Assembly: GCA_021229015.1 (NCBI GenBank)
Contig: CM037792.1
Span: 37,445,398-37,509,397 of the forward strand
From: Solen grandis
Taxonomy: Eukaryota > Mollusca > Bivalvia > Adapedonta > Solenidae
DNA: 64,000 nt
Direction: 5' to 3'
Part shown: positions 32,872 through 44,300 of the stretch, piece after piece
Numbering within the stretch: the first letter of the stretch is position 1
How the letters are laid out: the number at the start of each line of letters is the position of its first letter
The notes under the pieces: generated by a model
Databases searched by the model: none
The model's input: only the letters and a program-made list of their open reading frames with translations
What the model was told of the DNA's origin: nothing
Position numbers and translations under genes: made by a program

Positions 32872-35800
32872 CTGAAAGAGATCATAACAGATATTAATGG
32901 TTATCAAAATTCATAGAGCACTGACTAGAGCTGTAATGAATACACAAGGTAAGGAATATGAATACACATCACGCCTCAACACAAAACAGGATCACAAATA
33001 CAAATATTCAATTTTGAATATGAATACACACTGATATTATGCAGAAACAAAAGAAAAACTGAATTCACATTGCAAATGTATTTTTAAGTGATTCAGTGGC
33101 TGCTATGTTATCAATCATAACAATATTCCCAGAGTCAATCAATGAATGAAGTCTTATATAATTTTTTTCCCTACGCCTAATGAAACAATACGACTCTTTT
33201 TTGATGTTGATTAACTGTTTATTGAAAGTATTTCATTTTGTCCACAAGATATAGACTTCTAACTACGTTTTAAATTTGTGTGATTTGAATTCTTTTACAC
33301 CGCCTATACTTTTATACATTTGCCAAACATATGTGAACCTCGTTTCATCATGCTCTGATCGAGTTTTTAAAGCATTAAAATTCAGTCTTTGTCTACTGTC
33401 TGCTTTGAAATGTTTTTTTACTTCTTCAGGGGTTTACTTAAGGATTTGACTTTCACTTGTCCAGGGGGCAAGTTACTTTGAACATATACTAGCGGCTAGT
33501 AGCCCCCAGTGAAAACAGGTTGCCCGATCTTGAAGTTAGTTGGTGTTTGTTAATGTTTAAAACTAAATATGTGCAATATTAAGGTGGATTTTAGTTATTA
33601 TGTATCAAACACAATTTGCAATTTTACTATATAGAAAAAAAAAAATAAAATAAAAAGATTTCATTTACATAAATAAACTTGCCCGCCGGGCTATCTTCTT
33701 TGAAAAATCACTTGCCCGCAGTGAATTTAACCCGGCGTGGGCAAGTGGGCGTCCACTTAAGAAAACCCTGTTCTTTTAATAATTTACAGTGATTTAAACA
33801 GGGGAGCTAATCTTGAATTACACTGAATATCATTTCAGGATAATCAGAAAATTTATTTCAATTAAATAATAGAAATATTAACGAAACTCAATGTTCAATT
33901 TCACAACATAAACAATGAATACAACAGCCAAACATTGTCCATACAAGTTACACATTTAGACCTATTGATGAGAAGTAACAAAATTTCAACATGGTGAGTT
34001 GAATAACCTGGACAAGATCAGCCATGTATCAAATAGATTACCACTGATTTGTGACAGTTGGTCAAGAATTTAGATTGTTGATGTCTGAATTGGAATTTGT
34101 TGGTATAATGGGGTAAAATAACATTGATTGTCGTTTGTCCTGAGATAATTAGTCTTGATGTACACACATTTCAGTATAGCACTTTATTAGCAGATGTTAG
34201 TATATTGAGAGTTCACTGTAATATTAAATTTGATATTGTTCTACTTAAAGTTTGTCCACTCAGATAATCAGTTTTGGGGATTTTTTTATGATGAAAATCA
34301 GTTCTCATAAAAAAAAAACTCTATAAAAGGGCTATAGATGATTGATAAGTTAAAAAATTATTTTTTCAGCATTATATTTATCAAAACTGTTTACAATAAT
34401 CATATAAACAACTTAAAGCTTCATATTGCAGTTTTTCCTCTGCTTGAAGGAAAAAACCAAGTTGTCATAATCACTGTCACTGAAGCATCATTGAGACATC
34501 TGGCTCATGGATGTCCTCAAGAAAGTACTGCTGTTGACTGTGGTATCAACAGGGCCAACTCATACAGCTTAAACACTCAGGGAAATTTGATGACTGGGTC
34601 CCTCTCCATGGCCCTATATTATCACCTGCAGAATTATGACAACCAGTACAAAATAGCATGCTACACTAGGTGCCTAAATGATATAGCATTCACTTGTACA
34701 CTACAACTAGTATAAGGCTAATGACATTTGCCTTTGTGAACTTCAATGTGAACTTAATTTTTTATGTGTTGATGTTTTTTTAAAAGGGGCAACATGCATT
34801 AAGCGAAAGAATCAGAAATGCATATGATCACGTGAAGATAAGAATGCGTTTCATCAGAAAAAGGAGCCGGCATCACTGACAGAAAGGGAGGAACAACCCC
34901 CCACCCATCATTATGCGCTGTCTGCAATAAGAAAAGGTATATTCTGTGAGCATTTATATTTCGCTTCTTTCATTTTTAACAATATATTTTGGTGAAAATG
35001 AAAATCTACTCCAAAGTTATTCTTATAAGCACCAAAAATTCAGAAATCGATGCAATAATACCTGCTTAAGCGTGGATTTATTTTGGAATTTTGTCGTACT
35101 TTCGATGAAATAAACATTGAAACGGTGTAGCGTGATACTTACACGCATGTAAAAATACATATTGATTAGTTCTGAAACCAAATAATATGTCTGTAGATGT
35201 TCACAATTAGCTCTGCAATTTCTAATCAAATACTTATATCTGGACCTTATATTAATTAACCAGATAGTGACGTTTTTTTTCATGAGATTTTACAGTGTCT
35301 TTCTCAGAATATTCAATGATAGTGAATCGGTGGGTAAAGAGGTTGGGCGCCCAGTATATAATTCCAGACAGGAGTGGGTGACCCGACGTATTCATGAATG
35401 ATGTGACTGGGTGTGGTATCACGCCACTTGACTACGGCGTGCTGTCACAGTGAGATAGCTCCGTAAATTTCTGTCCCTTGCCAAAGACATAATAAACAAA
35501 GACTGACAACTAGTCTAAATCTCACACACGCAGCATATGTATATAGTTCAATTCTCGTAAAATCACATTTTTAAATATCTCGTATTCTACTGAAGATATG
35601 TGGAAGGAAATTATCGTTAAATGGAATATTACTTTGTCATTAAAATGATAACTTTTTTATTAAAAAAAATTTTAGGAAAGAAGTTGCATGACAAAAATTT
35701 TTAACCTTTAATTTAAAATATTTTTAAAGAAACATTAGTCAGAAAAAAATCCTTGCACTAGAGAAATAATTATTTTATAGTACTGTTACATTTTTCTCTG

Positions 35801-36205
35801 TGTTTTTCATACTTTTTTGAAGTTTGCAAAATTCAATTATATACTGCAATCTACTGTGTGCCTTAGCAATATTTTCCGTTGAATTTTATAGGAGTTTCCT
35901 ATCTTTGTTTTACGTCACGTCCCCAAACATACCGAAATGACTGCATTACTGTCATTGGAACATTAAAAAAAAAAAAAAAAAACTTTCTGAAGCTGTTCTT
36001 GTATGCTTTTAGCAAATCTATATAACCTTGGGCTGGTAACCAGGAACTCGTAACATCAGATGAAATGACCTTTTTTTTTCAAACAAACCCTAATCTCTGT
36101 ATACTTTCAATCATGTTAGAGCGAATGATGCGTTGGTATAATGGTCTTATTTCATGTCTTTTATTAAATCTATCTTAGAGTGCATCAACTCCAAGCATTT
36201 GATTA
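32872..36205. other. DNA between the zinc-finger and CIAO3 genes
   Basis: It should hold the 5' part of the minus-strand zinc-finger gene and possibly 5' exons of CIAO3, but I recognise none. A repeat-like stretch occupies about 33428-33775. The open frames at 34338-34715 and 35023-35283 have no motifs. A GC-richer patch at about 35325-35500 is unexplained. Confidence 0.4.
33428..33775. repeat. Probable interspersed repeat with GGGCAAGT motifs
   Basis: The left edge AGGGGTTTACTTAAGGA and the complement of the right edge AGGGTTTTCTTAAGTGG are similar inverted ends. Inside are several CACTTG(C/T)CC and GGGCAAGT motifs. Only one copy is in the window, so the assignment is weak. Confidence 0.4.
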
Positions 36206-36291
36206 GACAATATTGTAGCTTTCTTCAGTATATCACCATGTGATTGTATAGACAAGATAGAGATTCTCTTCAGTATATCAGAGTGGGAGTA
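36206..36291. repeat. 45-bp tandem repeat ending at the gap
   Basis: Unit 1 (36206-36250) and unit 2 (36251-36291) share GACAA, a TTCTTCAGTATATCA core and GTGATTGTATA/GTGGGAGTA. Unit 2 runs into the gap, so the true array length is unknown. Confidence 0.65.
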
Positions 36292-36391
36292 NNNNNNNNN
36301 NNNNNNNNNNNNNNNNNNNNNNNNNNNNNNNNNNNNNNNNNNNNNNNNNNNNNNNNNNNNNNNNNNNNNNNNNNNNNNNNNNNNNNNNNNN
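36292..36391. other. Assembly gap (100 N)
   Basis: Exactly 100 Ns, a size often used for gaps of unknown length. Sequence and possibly exons are missing here. Confidence 1.
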
Positions 36392-36552
36392 GGTGACATA
36401 TAAAACTGTGAGAAGGACTGGGGATATAGTCTTCTCAAGTAACTGTATGTATGTAGAAACATCACACTATAAGTTTGGAAGACATTTTAAACCTTTACCT
36501 CATGAATATTCATGTACAAATTTATGAATAAATGAATATCAATTTACTAATT

Positions 36553-37261
36553 TTTAGCCCACCTTAGCACTTGTGCTCAGGATGAGCTTTTGTGACTGAT
36601 TTTTGTCTGTCGTGCGTCGTCTGTTGTCAACAATTGCTTGTGAACACACTAGATGCCACAGTTTTGCCTAATCTTCATGAAAATGGTCAGGATGTTTGTC
36701 ACAATCATGATATCTTGGATGAGTTCGAAATTGGGTTATGTATGTTAAAAAGTAGATCACCAGGTCAAATCAAAAACTTTAACACTTAGAGCCACATTTT
36801 TGCCAACTTATGAATGGTAGGATGTTTGTCTACATGATATCTCAAATGAGTTCAAAATTGGGTCATGTGTGGTCAAAAACTAGATCAAATCTTAGAAAAA
36901 CCTTCTGAGCACACTAAATGTCACATGTTTGGCTCAATCTTCATGGAATTTGGTCAGAATGTTTGTCTACTTGAAATCTTGGATGAGTTCAAAAAGTAGG
37001 TCACAGGTCAAATCATAGAAAAAAACCTTGTGAATACTGTAGAAGCTACATTTTTGTGCCAGTCTTCATAAAATATGATAACAATGTTGTCTGCATGAAA
37101 TCCCAGATGAGTGCAAATGTAGGTAGGGTCAAAATCTAGGTCACTTAGTCAAATGTTAGAAAAACATTGCAAACACTTTGGATGCTACATTTTTGGTATT
37201 CATGCCTAACACAGCAATCTTACTCAGGTGGGCAACACAGGGCCATCTTGGCTCTCTTGTT
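36553..37261 (-). mobile_element. 145-bp core-repeat element, copy D (reverse)
   Basis: In reverse orientation it starts TTTAGCCCACCTTAGCACTT and ends GGGCCATCTTGGCTCTCTTGTT. It has a short microsatellite remnant (GTCTGTCGTGCGTCGTC near 36605) and about four diverged units. It is the most decayed of the full-length copies. Confidence 0.8.
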
Positions 37262-37281
37262 CAATGCTTTATGACATGATG

Positions 37282-37440
37282 GAATTCTTTGTCTCAGATG
37301 ACTGTGTAGAAACTGAGCTACAATAATGTAAGTGCAATCAGAGAAGACCCGGATCAGACAGCTTCTATAGGAACTGTCTGATCTGGGTCTGCTTCGTTTG
37401 CCTATGCGTCAGAATGAGTCTATATGAAGTGAAGGGTTAA
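37282..37440 (-). mobile_element. TTAACCC MITE, family 2, reverse copy
   Basis: It ends TATATGAAGTGAAGGGTTAA at 37440 and contains the palindrome CGGATCAGACAGCTTCTATA with AACTGTCTGATC. It directly abuts core-repeat copy D on one side and a SINE fragment on the other. Confidence 0.8.
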
Positions 37441-37445
37441 GTTGT

Positions 37446-37530
37446 TGGTTGAGGAAGATCCAAAGTGAATGAAGGCCAACAGGTAGAACAACTGGCCTAC
37501 CAAGGGCCAGCTGGAAGGCTTCCTCACATT
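37446..37530 (-). mobile_element. SINE family 1, degraded fragment
   Basis: The GAGGAAGATCCAAAGTGAAT ... GGTAGAACAACTGGCC ... CCAGCTGGAAGGCTTCCTCA order matches the family body with many changes. Confidence 0.65.
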
Positions 37531-37696
37531 AACAATTATAATCATCATTAATTAATTATTAATGAATATAAAGTTTATATTTAATGTTTCTTTTTCATAG
37601 ATTAGGTTTTAGTTCTATTCATCCTCTTTGATTCCTCCTGGGCTGGATCATAATTTTGTGCCTAGGATGAAGATATTAAGATAAATTCCCTGCTTT

Positions 37697-37830
37697 GTCT
37701 TGGACCACTTAACCTCTACCAAGATAACTAAGGTACCATAATGAAACCTCAGGAAACCTTGGTTATCTCTGTAAAAGGCCATGAGGTCCGAAATGTAGCG
37801 GAACCTTACAGGGATTTTACCTTAATCTGT
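37697..37830. repeat. 135-bp interspersed repeat, copy 2
   Basis: It matches 5615-5749 in the same orientation, for example TCTTGGACCACTTAACCTC, CCTTGGTTATCTC and GGCCATGAGGTCCGAAATGT. Confidence 0.7.
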
Positions 37831-37972
37831 TCCACTTAACTACCACACCCTCTTGAATTATTTGCTTAATTCTTCCTATACTGTAAATCCTTGGCAAGAG
37901 AATGATACATAACTTTAGAAATTATCCTTGGGTTTTTAATCTACAGTAAAGGTTTCTTCTTTTGCTTCACAG

Positions 37973-38123
37973 GATTACTTCGCCACCAAACTTGGGAAAA
38001 AGCCAAGCTTGATATACCATGTGACCGTGATGCCATGTTTTGACAAGAAGCTGGAGGCATCAAGGTCTGATTTCTACAACGATGTGTACAGCACCAGAGA
38101 TGTAGACTGTGTGATAACCTCAG
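37973..38123 (+). CDS. CIAO3: CIAO3 (NARFL/IOP1), internal exon
   Basis: The exon follows acceptor TTTGCTTCACAG and ends CCTCAG|GTACTG. It encodes [31 protein letters not shown] and DVDCVITSG. The motif [16 protein letters not shown], with a Cys that ligates a cluster in this family, is diagnostic of CIAO3, a hydrogenase-like cytosolic protein that passes Fe-S clusters to the CIA targeting complex. The phase is 0 at the start and 1 at the end, fitting the next exon. Human CIAO3 has roughly 225 residues upstream of this point; none is found in the window. Confidence 0.95.
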
Positions 38124-38145
38124 GTACTGTCAATAATATCAGGCT

Positions 38146-38402
38146 CGTATTCCACCAACAATTCTTGGTGCTATGTACTTCTTGAATTCTTAAATCAGGT
38201 AGAAACACATTTCACCATTCTTATTTTATGAAATATTAAAGTACATGACTAACATGAAATCAATTATTACTAGAATATCTAACAATATTTGTTAAGAAAT
38301 GAAATATCTGCGTATTTTTATCAGAGAAAAAAGAATGATGAATTTGCCCTTAAGTATTTAAGTATTACTTAGTGCTAAGAATTGCTGGTGGAATTCAACC
38401 CA
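38146..38402. mobile_element. GAATTCCACC-ended MITE, copy 1
   Basis: The left end ATTCCACCAACAATTCTTGG and right end AATTGCTGGTGGAATTCAA are inverted repeats, each next to an AGTGCTAAG-like motif. The element is about 255 bp and begins 23 bases after the exon donor. Confidence 0.75.
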
Positions 38403-38469
38403 GTACAATTGTACTTATTAAACAGTGACTGACTTGCCAGAAGTGGCTACTGGCATGATGAAACCTAGA

Positions 38470-38711
38470 TTAACCCTTTCCCTCATAGAGGACACCATGA
38501 AAAGACCTATGCGAACAGCATAAAACCAGATCAGCCTGCGAGTAACTCACAGGCTGATCAGGTTTTATGCTGTTCGCTGCTCCTCAGTGGTCTGGAAATG
38601 AGGATTTTGTAATTAAATTTGGTAAGGTTTAACTGTGGTTTTCTGCAGATCAGGCTTTATGTGATACCTATTGAGGGCGTCAAAATGAGTCTATATGAGG
38701 GAAAGGGTCAA
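38470..38711. mobile_element. TTAACCC MITE, family 1, copy 3
   Basis: The ends are TTAACCCTTTCCCTCATAGA and TATGAGGGAAAGGGTCAA. It carries the same palindromic core as the copies at 16360 and 30051. Confidence 0.92.
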
Positions 38712-39591
38712 CATGAGGGCATTAGCCTAAGTATTATTATTTGCCATGTAATGAGTTGTTAATGAGGATATCTTGCCATAAATGTTTAAATACTAAAAGA
38801 GAAAGAAAAAAGGCTTCATATTTGATGTCAGTAGCATATTGATGTTATTTAACACTTTGCATTATGAAAATAAATTAAAATTGGAAAAAGGTAGGGTGTA
38901 ACTTTTGAACACGAAAGTCATGTATATCTAGTGATAGTTTGTGTTATTCTTTGTTCTGATTTTTGCAAAATTTTGGCTTGTTTAAGGCATACAATGCCAA
39001 TATCATTTATTTACACCAGAAAAATGAAAGCTACTCTCTGTTCTCTTGTTTAAGCTGTCCTTATGGTATTGCAAAGGGGATGATTCACTATAGCATATTA
39101 TATTCTACAGTAGGAGAGAATGTGATCATACCCTTATATCTTCAAACATCTGACATATTGTGCATTTGCATTACACTTGAACCTGTATTAGCAGCCACCT
39201 GTATTAAGCAGTCAACCTTCACTTAGCAGTTAGTTTTGATCTAACCAAACTAGTACCTTGTTATATATTTAACCTTATGTAGCAGCCACCTGTGTTATGT
39301 GGTCACATTCTCTTGTTCCCATGACCGACCACTTATGACAGGTTTGACAGTACTATACACCTGTCTCACAGTAGTGGGGGTGGAGGGGGAGGTATATATA
39401 TGAAATATTCTTATCATATCCTCAAACAATCCTTCATGTCCCTTCCCATCCTACATTCAAATACTGTACATATAAAAGTTTTCAGGATTTTTTTCTGAGT
39501 TCAGGATTTTCCGTTTGCCAAATGACTTCTTATTCCATATAAAACTACATAAAAATTTGCTAAAATCAGGATTTTCAGGGTTTTTTAATTT

Positions 39592-39805
39592 CCACACTCA
39601 CTCAGTCCCTCACTGCGTGGGTTTGAATCCCGGCAGGGTCATTTGGATTTTCATGTGAGGAAGCCTTCCAGCTGGCTTGTGGTAGGTCGGTGGTTCTACC
39701 CGGATGCCTCCGTGCATTTAGGGTCTTCCTCCACCTGTAATTAGCTGGATGTCGCTATATGACTGAAATACTGTCGAAGCGACGGTAAACTCAAATAGTC
39801 AAGTC
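39592..39805 (+). mobile_element. SINE family 1, 5'-truncated copy
   Basis: It retains B box GGGTTTGAATCCCGG, the GAGGAAGCCTTCCAGCTGG body and the TCAAATAGTCAAGTC tail; the start of the head is missing. Flanking sequence is repeated on both sides: TCAGGATTTTCAGG before and TCAGGATTATCAGG after, each followed by T-rich sequence and AATTTCCA, an unusually long imperfect duplication. Confidence 0.85.
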
Positions 39806-40207
39806 AGGATTATCAGGTTTTTTTTTAAATTTCCAACTTTTACCTATGCATAAAATGAAGACAAGGTGAGATACAGGGGTATTAACCACTTTTAGTGATA
39901 GTTTTTTAGTTATATTTTACTTACACTTCATAGCAACCATGTAATACAGTTTAGGTCAGACAAGAAACTTTAGACAGGTTCTATGTATTTTCAATAAATC
40001 TAAACCTTCATCAGTCCTATAAATTACACTAATGTAAAAAAAAATACAGTCAGAAAAGGAAGTTTGGGCTGAAGAGTTTGTCCTGTGTATTGTTTTTATA
40101 ACAACATTTGCAGTATTATGTGTATCGCGGTATTATTTATATATACACCATAAGTTTTACATTAATTAAGTAATGTCTGTGTAATTTAATTATTGTTACA
40201 ATTCCAG

Positions 40208-40280
40208 GTGAGGTGGACCTGATGTTGGAAAAGGAAGCCGTCTCCTTCAGCCAGATAGAAAATGCACCATTGGATACCCT
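40208..40280 (+). CDS. CIAO3: CIAO3, internal exon
   Basis: The 73-bp exon lies between acceptor ACAATTCCAG and donor CCCT|GTAAGT. It encodes EVDLMLEKEAVSFSQIENAP then LDT, the variable helix region that follows the DCV-T-G motif in CIAO3 proteins. Phases 1 and 2 match the neighbouring exons. Confidence 0.92.
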
Positions 40281-40369
40281 GTAAGTGACTCAGAATTTTA
40301 CACATGGTGTTAACCCTCCAACATCAGTTTCTTCAAATTATATAATATTGTACCCAGACAGAGTCTGGA

Positions 40370-40623
40370 TCGAATTCCACCAACAATTCTTGCGCTAAGT
40401 AACTTTAAATACTTCTGGGCGAATTCCATTAGTCTTGTTTCTCTAATAAAATACCCAAACGTTTCATTTCTTATCAATTATTGTTAGTTATTAAGCAAAT
40501 AATTCATTTGAACTTAGTCATGTACTTAAATATTTCATAAAATAGTAATGGTGGAATGTGTATCTACCTAGTTTTAGAATTTCACTGTTACTTAGCGCTA
40601 AGTATTGTTGGTGGAATTCAAGC
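40370..40623. mobile_element. GAATTCCACC-ended MITE, copy 2
   Basis: The left end GAATTCCACCAACAATTCTT and the right end AGTATTGTTGGTGGAATTC are inverted repeats with CTTAGCGCTAAG inside the right end. About 254 bp. Confidence 0.85.
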
Positions 40624-40659
40624 CAGAGCAAACAGAAAACAGGTCCACACTATGCCAGC

Positions 40660-40912
40660 CATACTTAGTGCTAAGAAATACTTACTGGTGAATACTTAGG
40701 AGCAAATTGCATCTTTCTTGTTTCTCTAAGAAAGATTTCTAGATATATATGTTCTTTTTGATCAATATTGTTGGTTATTAAAATGATGATTTATGTAAAC
40801 TTAGTCATGTACATGTATATTTTATATAAAACAGGAAATATGGAATGATTTCTACATCACTAAAGAATTCAATTTTTACTTGGCACTAAGTATTGTTGGT
40901 GGAATTCAAGCC
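40660..40912. mobile_element. GAATTCCACC-ended MITE, copy 3
   Basis: The left end is diverged (ATACTTAGTGCTAAGAAATA) and the right end is intact (TATTGTTGGTGGAATTCAAG). The interior follows copy 2 (TCTTGTTTCTCTAA, AACTTAGTCATGTAC). Confidence 0.75.
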
Positions 40913-41237
40913 ACTCTAAGTCTAAACAGACTAAGACAAAAAAAAAATAAAAAAAACATCTCTGATTAGGAGCAATCAATGTAACACCAAAGCAGCCTGC
41001 AATTTACCAACAAGCTTTTCAGGTTTATGCTGGTTGTTTGTGCTTACTACCATAAATCAGGGAAATTGTAAGGAAAGGACATGTCATGCGCTAAATATTG
41101 TGATAGATATGTCTAAAAGAAATTTGTTTTTGTATTTCACTAATTTCAGATTTATGAATCTTTTAAAGATTGCATGTTTACCTTGCCAGACACCTTCCCT
41201 GAGGGAGTTAACCGTGAAGTATGTGTTTATGTTTCAG

Positions 41238-41366
41238 GTTTGGGGGTGGGGCAGTAGTGAGCCATGCAGGAGGAGGGTCGGGTGGGTACCTGGAACATGT
41301 CGCCCGTTATGCAGCCCAGGAATTGTTGGGCACTACAATTGGCCCATTACAATATAAAGTGCTTAG
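41238..41366 (+). CDS. CIAO3: CIAO3, internal exon
   Basis: The exon lies between acceptor TTTATGTTTCAG and donor CTTAG|GTAGGT. It encodes [31 protein letters not shown] and YKVLR. The glycine-rich [11 protein letters not shown] segment is a CIAO3/Nar1 signature in the hydrogenase-like fold. The phase joins CT|G and AG|G correctly. The alternative frame read straight through this region (with [10 protein letters not shown]) is not the gene frame. Confidence 0.93.
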
Positions 41367-44300
41367 GTAGGTCACTGTTTGGTGAAAAGAGTTCAGGTAA
41401 AATATGTTATATTAGGGAAAATATCTTCTACAACAAATACCTTGCAGTAACCATTGATTAGCCTGTATGTCTACAGATGATACCTTTGTTACTTAATGAA
41501 TGAGATACTATAACAGAACAATACATGTAATACAAAATAGAATTAAAATCAAAAGCTGAAAGCACTTTGAGATTTTTCCTTTACCTTTGTTCATGTTAGT
41601 TTACAGAATATTTACTGGTTGTACTCAGATACTGTCATCCAGAGCTGCACACCGAGTTTTAACATCAAATATACTTACCCAAGGGCTGTCACATTTTCAG
41701 AACTTTGTTATCTTATGCATATTGTGAAACAAATGAAACAATTCTGTTTTAATGTTGTTTATGTTTGACTAATGTTCAGCTTGACGTTTTAAAAGAGATA
41801 GTAAATAAAGTACGAGAGAGTTTGTCATCTCTTTACCTCATTAGCTCACCTGAGCATAGCTCAGGGTGAGCTTTTGGGATACTTGATTGTCCGTCGTCCG
41901 TCAACAATTTTGATGTTTACACACTAGAGGCCACAATTTTGATCCAATCTTCCTCAAACTTGGTCAGAATGTTTGTCTTGATGATATCTTGAACCCTTTC
42001 GAAAATGGGTCAGGTTGGATCAAAAAGTAGGTCAGTAGGTCATATCTTAGAAAAATCTTGTTTATTCACTAGAGGCCATAATTTTGGTCCAATCATCCTC
42101 AAACTTTGGCAGAATGTTTGTCATGATGATATCTTTTGTGGATGGGGTCAGAAAATTCCTGAACATTGTTTCACCTCATCATCTTTATTCTTAAGCAATC
42201 TGTTTTGTACAGGCAATGAATGATACTTTTCTCAGGTGAGCGATCTAGGGCCATCTTGGCCCTCTTGTTTAGACATGTGTCGACTCCTCAGCAAACAAAG
42301 CACACCCAGGATAATCCTGATTTTTTCTGTACGTGTATGGAATATTTGAGCTCAGTTTCTTCACAGTCTGTATGACAAAAAACAATTCATTGTTACATAT
42401 CCTGTTTCAGGTTAAGTAACTTGATATTCATTAAGCAGTAAATTTGTACGTGCATATTCATGAGGTTACAGGATAAATGAAAAAGTTGTTAAGATGTATT
42501 AGAAGGCTGTTGTGTACATCATGTTCTGTACTGACATATGAGATCCTCTCCTTAAGTGGTCTGACAAATCATGTAAATTTTAAGGTAGCAAAAGTCATTT
42601 AGATCTATATGTACCTTCGTGCAGTTTATATAAAAAAATATAGGGTTTATGAATCCCATGTCTAGGACATGTAGATGGTTAGAAAATAGTCAAAGCATTT
42701 ATTGACTTTAAATGAATTTGCTTCATTATACAAATAAATCTTACAGCCCAAGTCACTACTATTATAAGTAATGAATAAGGATGTTATTAAGTGCCAACTC
42801 CAAACAACCAAAGTTTTAAGGTATATGCCCCTTGATAGCTATCAATTCCATCCAAACCATGCATATTATTTCACAATACAAGCTTTTAAAATGTCAAAAA
42901 TGGAAATCTTCAGGGCAAATTTACATGTTATGACATGTGACAGAAGTTCTTGACTTCTTGTCATGAGTCATCTCCCATGAAAACTAAAAAAGTGACTTTC
43001 TCCATTTTCATACAGTAAAGTTTCGATTTTTTTTTCATGAAATTTGAAACAGAATCAGTTTTTCTCGAAAATCAAATTCAGTTTTTCATATTCACAAAAA
43101 TTGCATATTTCCCATAGACTTCAATGTTAAATACACATTATTTCCACCACATGTTAAAAAACTTGAAAAAAAAAAACAACTCACGGTGAAACATTTTTAC
43201 TTTTGGATGTTTTCAAAGTGACAAAGTTTCATAGAAATATTACCATCCATTGACAAGATATGGAATATGGCAGTTATGGGCCTCAGATCTTAAACAGTTG
43301 ATTGAAACCAACTGGTGACAATATACTTCAGATCTTCATACTCACAAAACTCACAAATCTTCTTCTGATAAAAGACCTTATGGGGCCTCTCGAGTCAGAT
43401 CTAGCTCTAGGTTTTCTACTGTTGTGTACTGTGTTGGTGCTATACTGATGGTTATATTCAATCGATGCTGGTATTTGATATCCCAATTTCTCTCAAATGA
43501 CAGGAGAGATGTACAGTCTATTACTTTCTAGCCAAGATCTTGTTTTATTGATTTACTTAGTATGCCCCCTTGATGTTTCTGTTTCTCACAACTCAAACAT
43601 GTCACTAACCTCAGGGTCATATTTGTCAGTCAGAATTTTACAGACTGAAAATTCAAAAATTCCTGTAAATAAAAAAAAAGGGACACAACTCTGAACAGAT
43701 ATTAAAAAGACACAACTCAGTACAGAATTGTAAGTCATCTGTGATGGCTGGGATAATGAGGGTTTAATCAGACACTCCAATGAAGTAATGGAGATATTAA
43801 CAGCCTGACCTCGTCTTGTAACCAGGTGTTCTTATCAGATCCATAAGGATTTTACATCTTGTCAACAGTTTCAGGAAGTGGCTGATATCTTATCTTACTG
43901 TCGTCATTCACAGACTTAAAACTTGGCAAGATTGAAAAATGAGGGCTATCATTAAAAGTGACTAATACCCCACACAATACTGTCAGATCACATAATTATG
44001 TCCCTTAAAGTGATTAAATAAAGAAAAATTTTAAATTTTGTATAAAATATCGCAATATATATTGTTTCTATGACAATATCATATACATGTAAATAAAAGT
44101 TGGTTTACAAATACTAATTACACATATACCCTGCTGAACAGAAGTGGGGACTATATAAACTTGCTCACTCCTATCACTGCTTGACTTACTTTTAATATAT
44201 GATGTTGGAAAACCAACTTTCACTCGATACGCTTTGCTTCTTAATCGACTATGGGATATTTGGTTAGCAAAACTTCATACTCATGAATTATTAATAAGGC

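Larger units (their letters stand above)
38124..40207 (+). other. CIAO3 intron
   Basis: GT-AG intron of about 2.1 kb. It carries a GAATTCCACC MITE, a TTAACCC MITE and a SINE family 1 copy, annotated separately. The open frame at 38963-39226 has no motif. Confidence 0.85.
40281..41237 (+). other. CIAO3 intron
   Basis: GT-AG intron of 957 bp. Two GAATTCCACC MITE copies fill about half of it, only about 40 bp apart. Confidence 0.85.

Noticed and set aside
41034..41357. A 107-codon plus-strand open frame over the third visible CIAO3 exon
   Set aside because: The true exon uses another frame, with clear acceptor, donor and the [11 protein letters not shown] motif.
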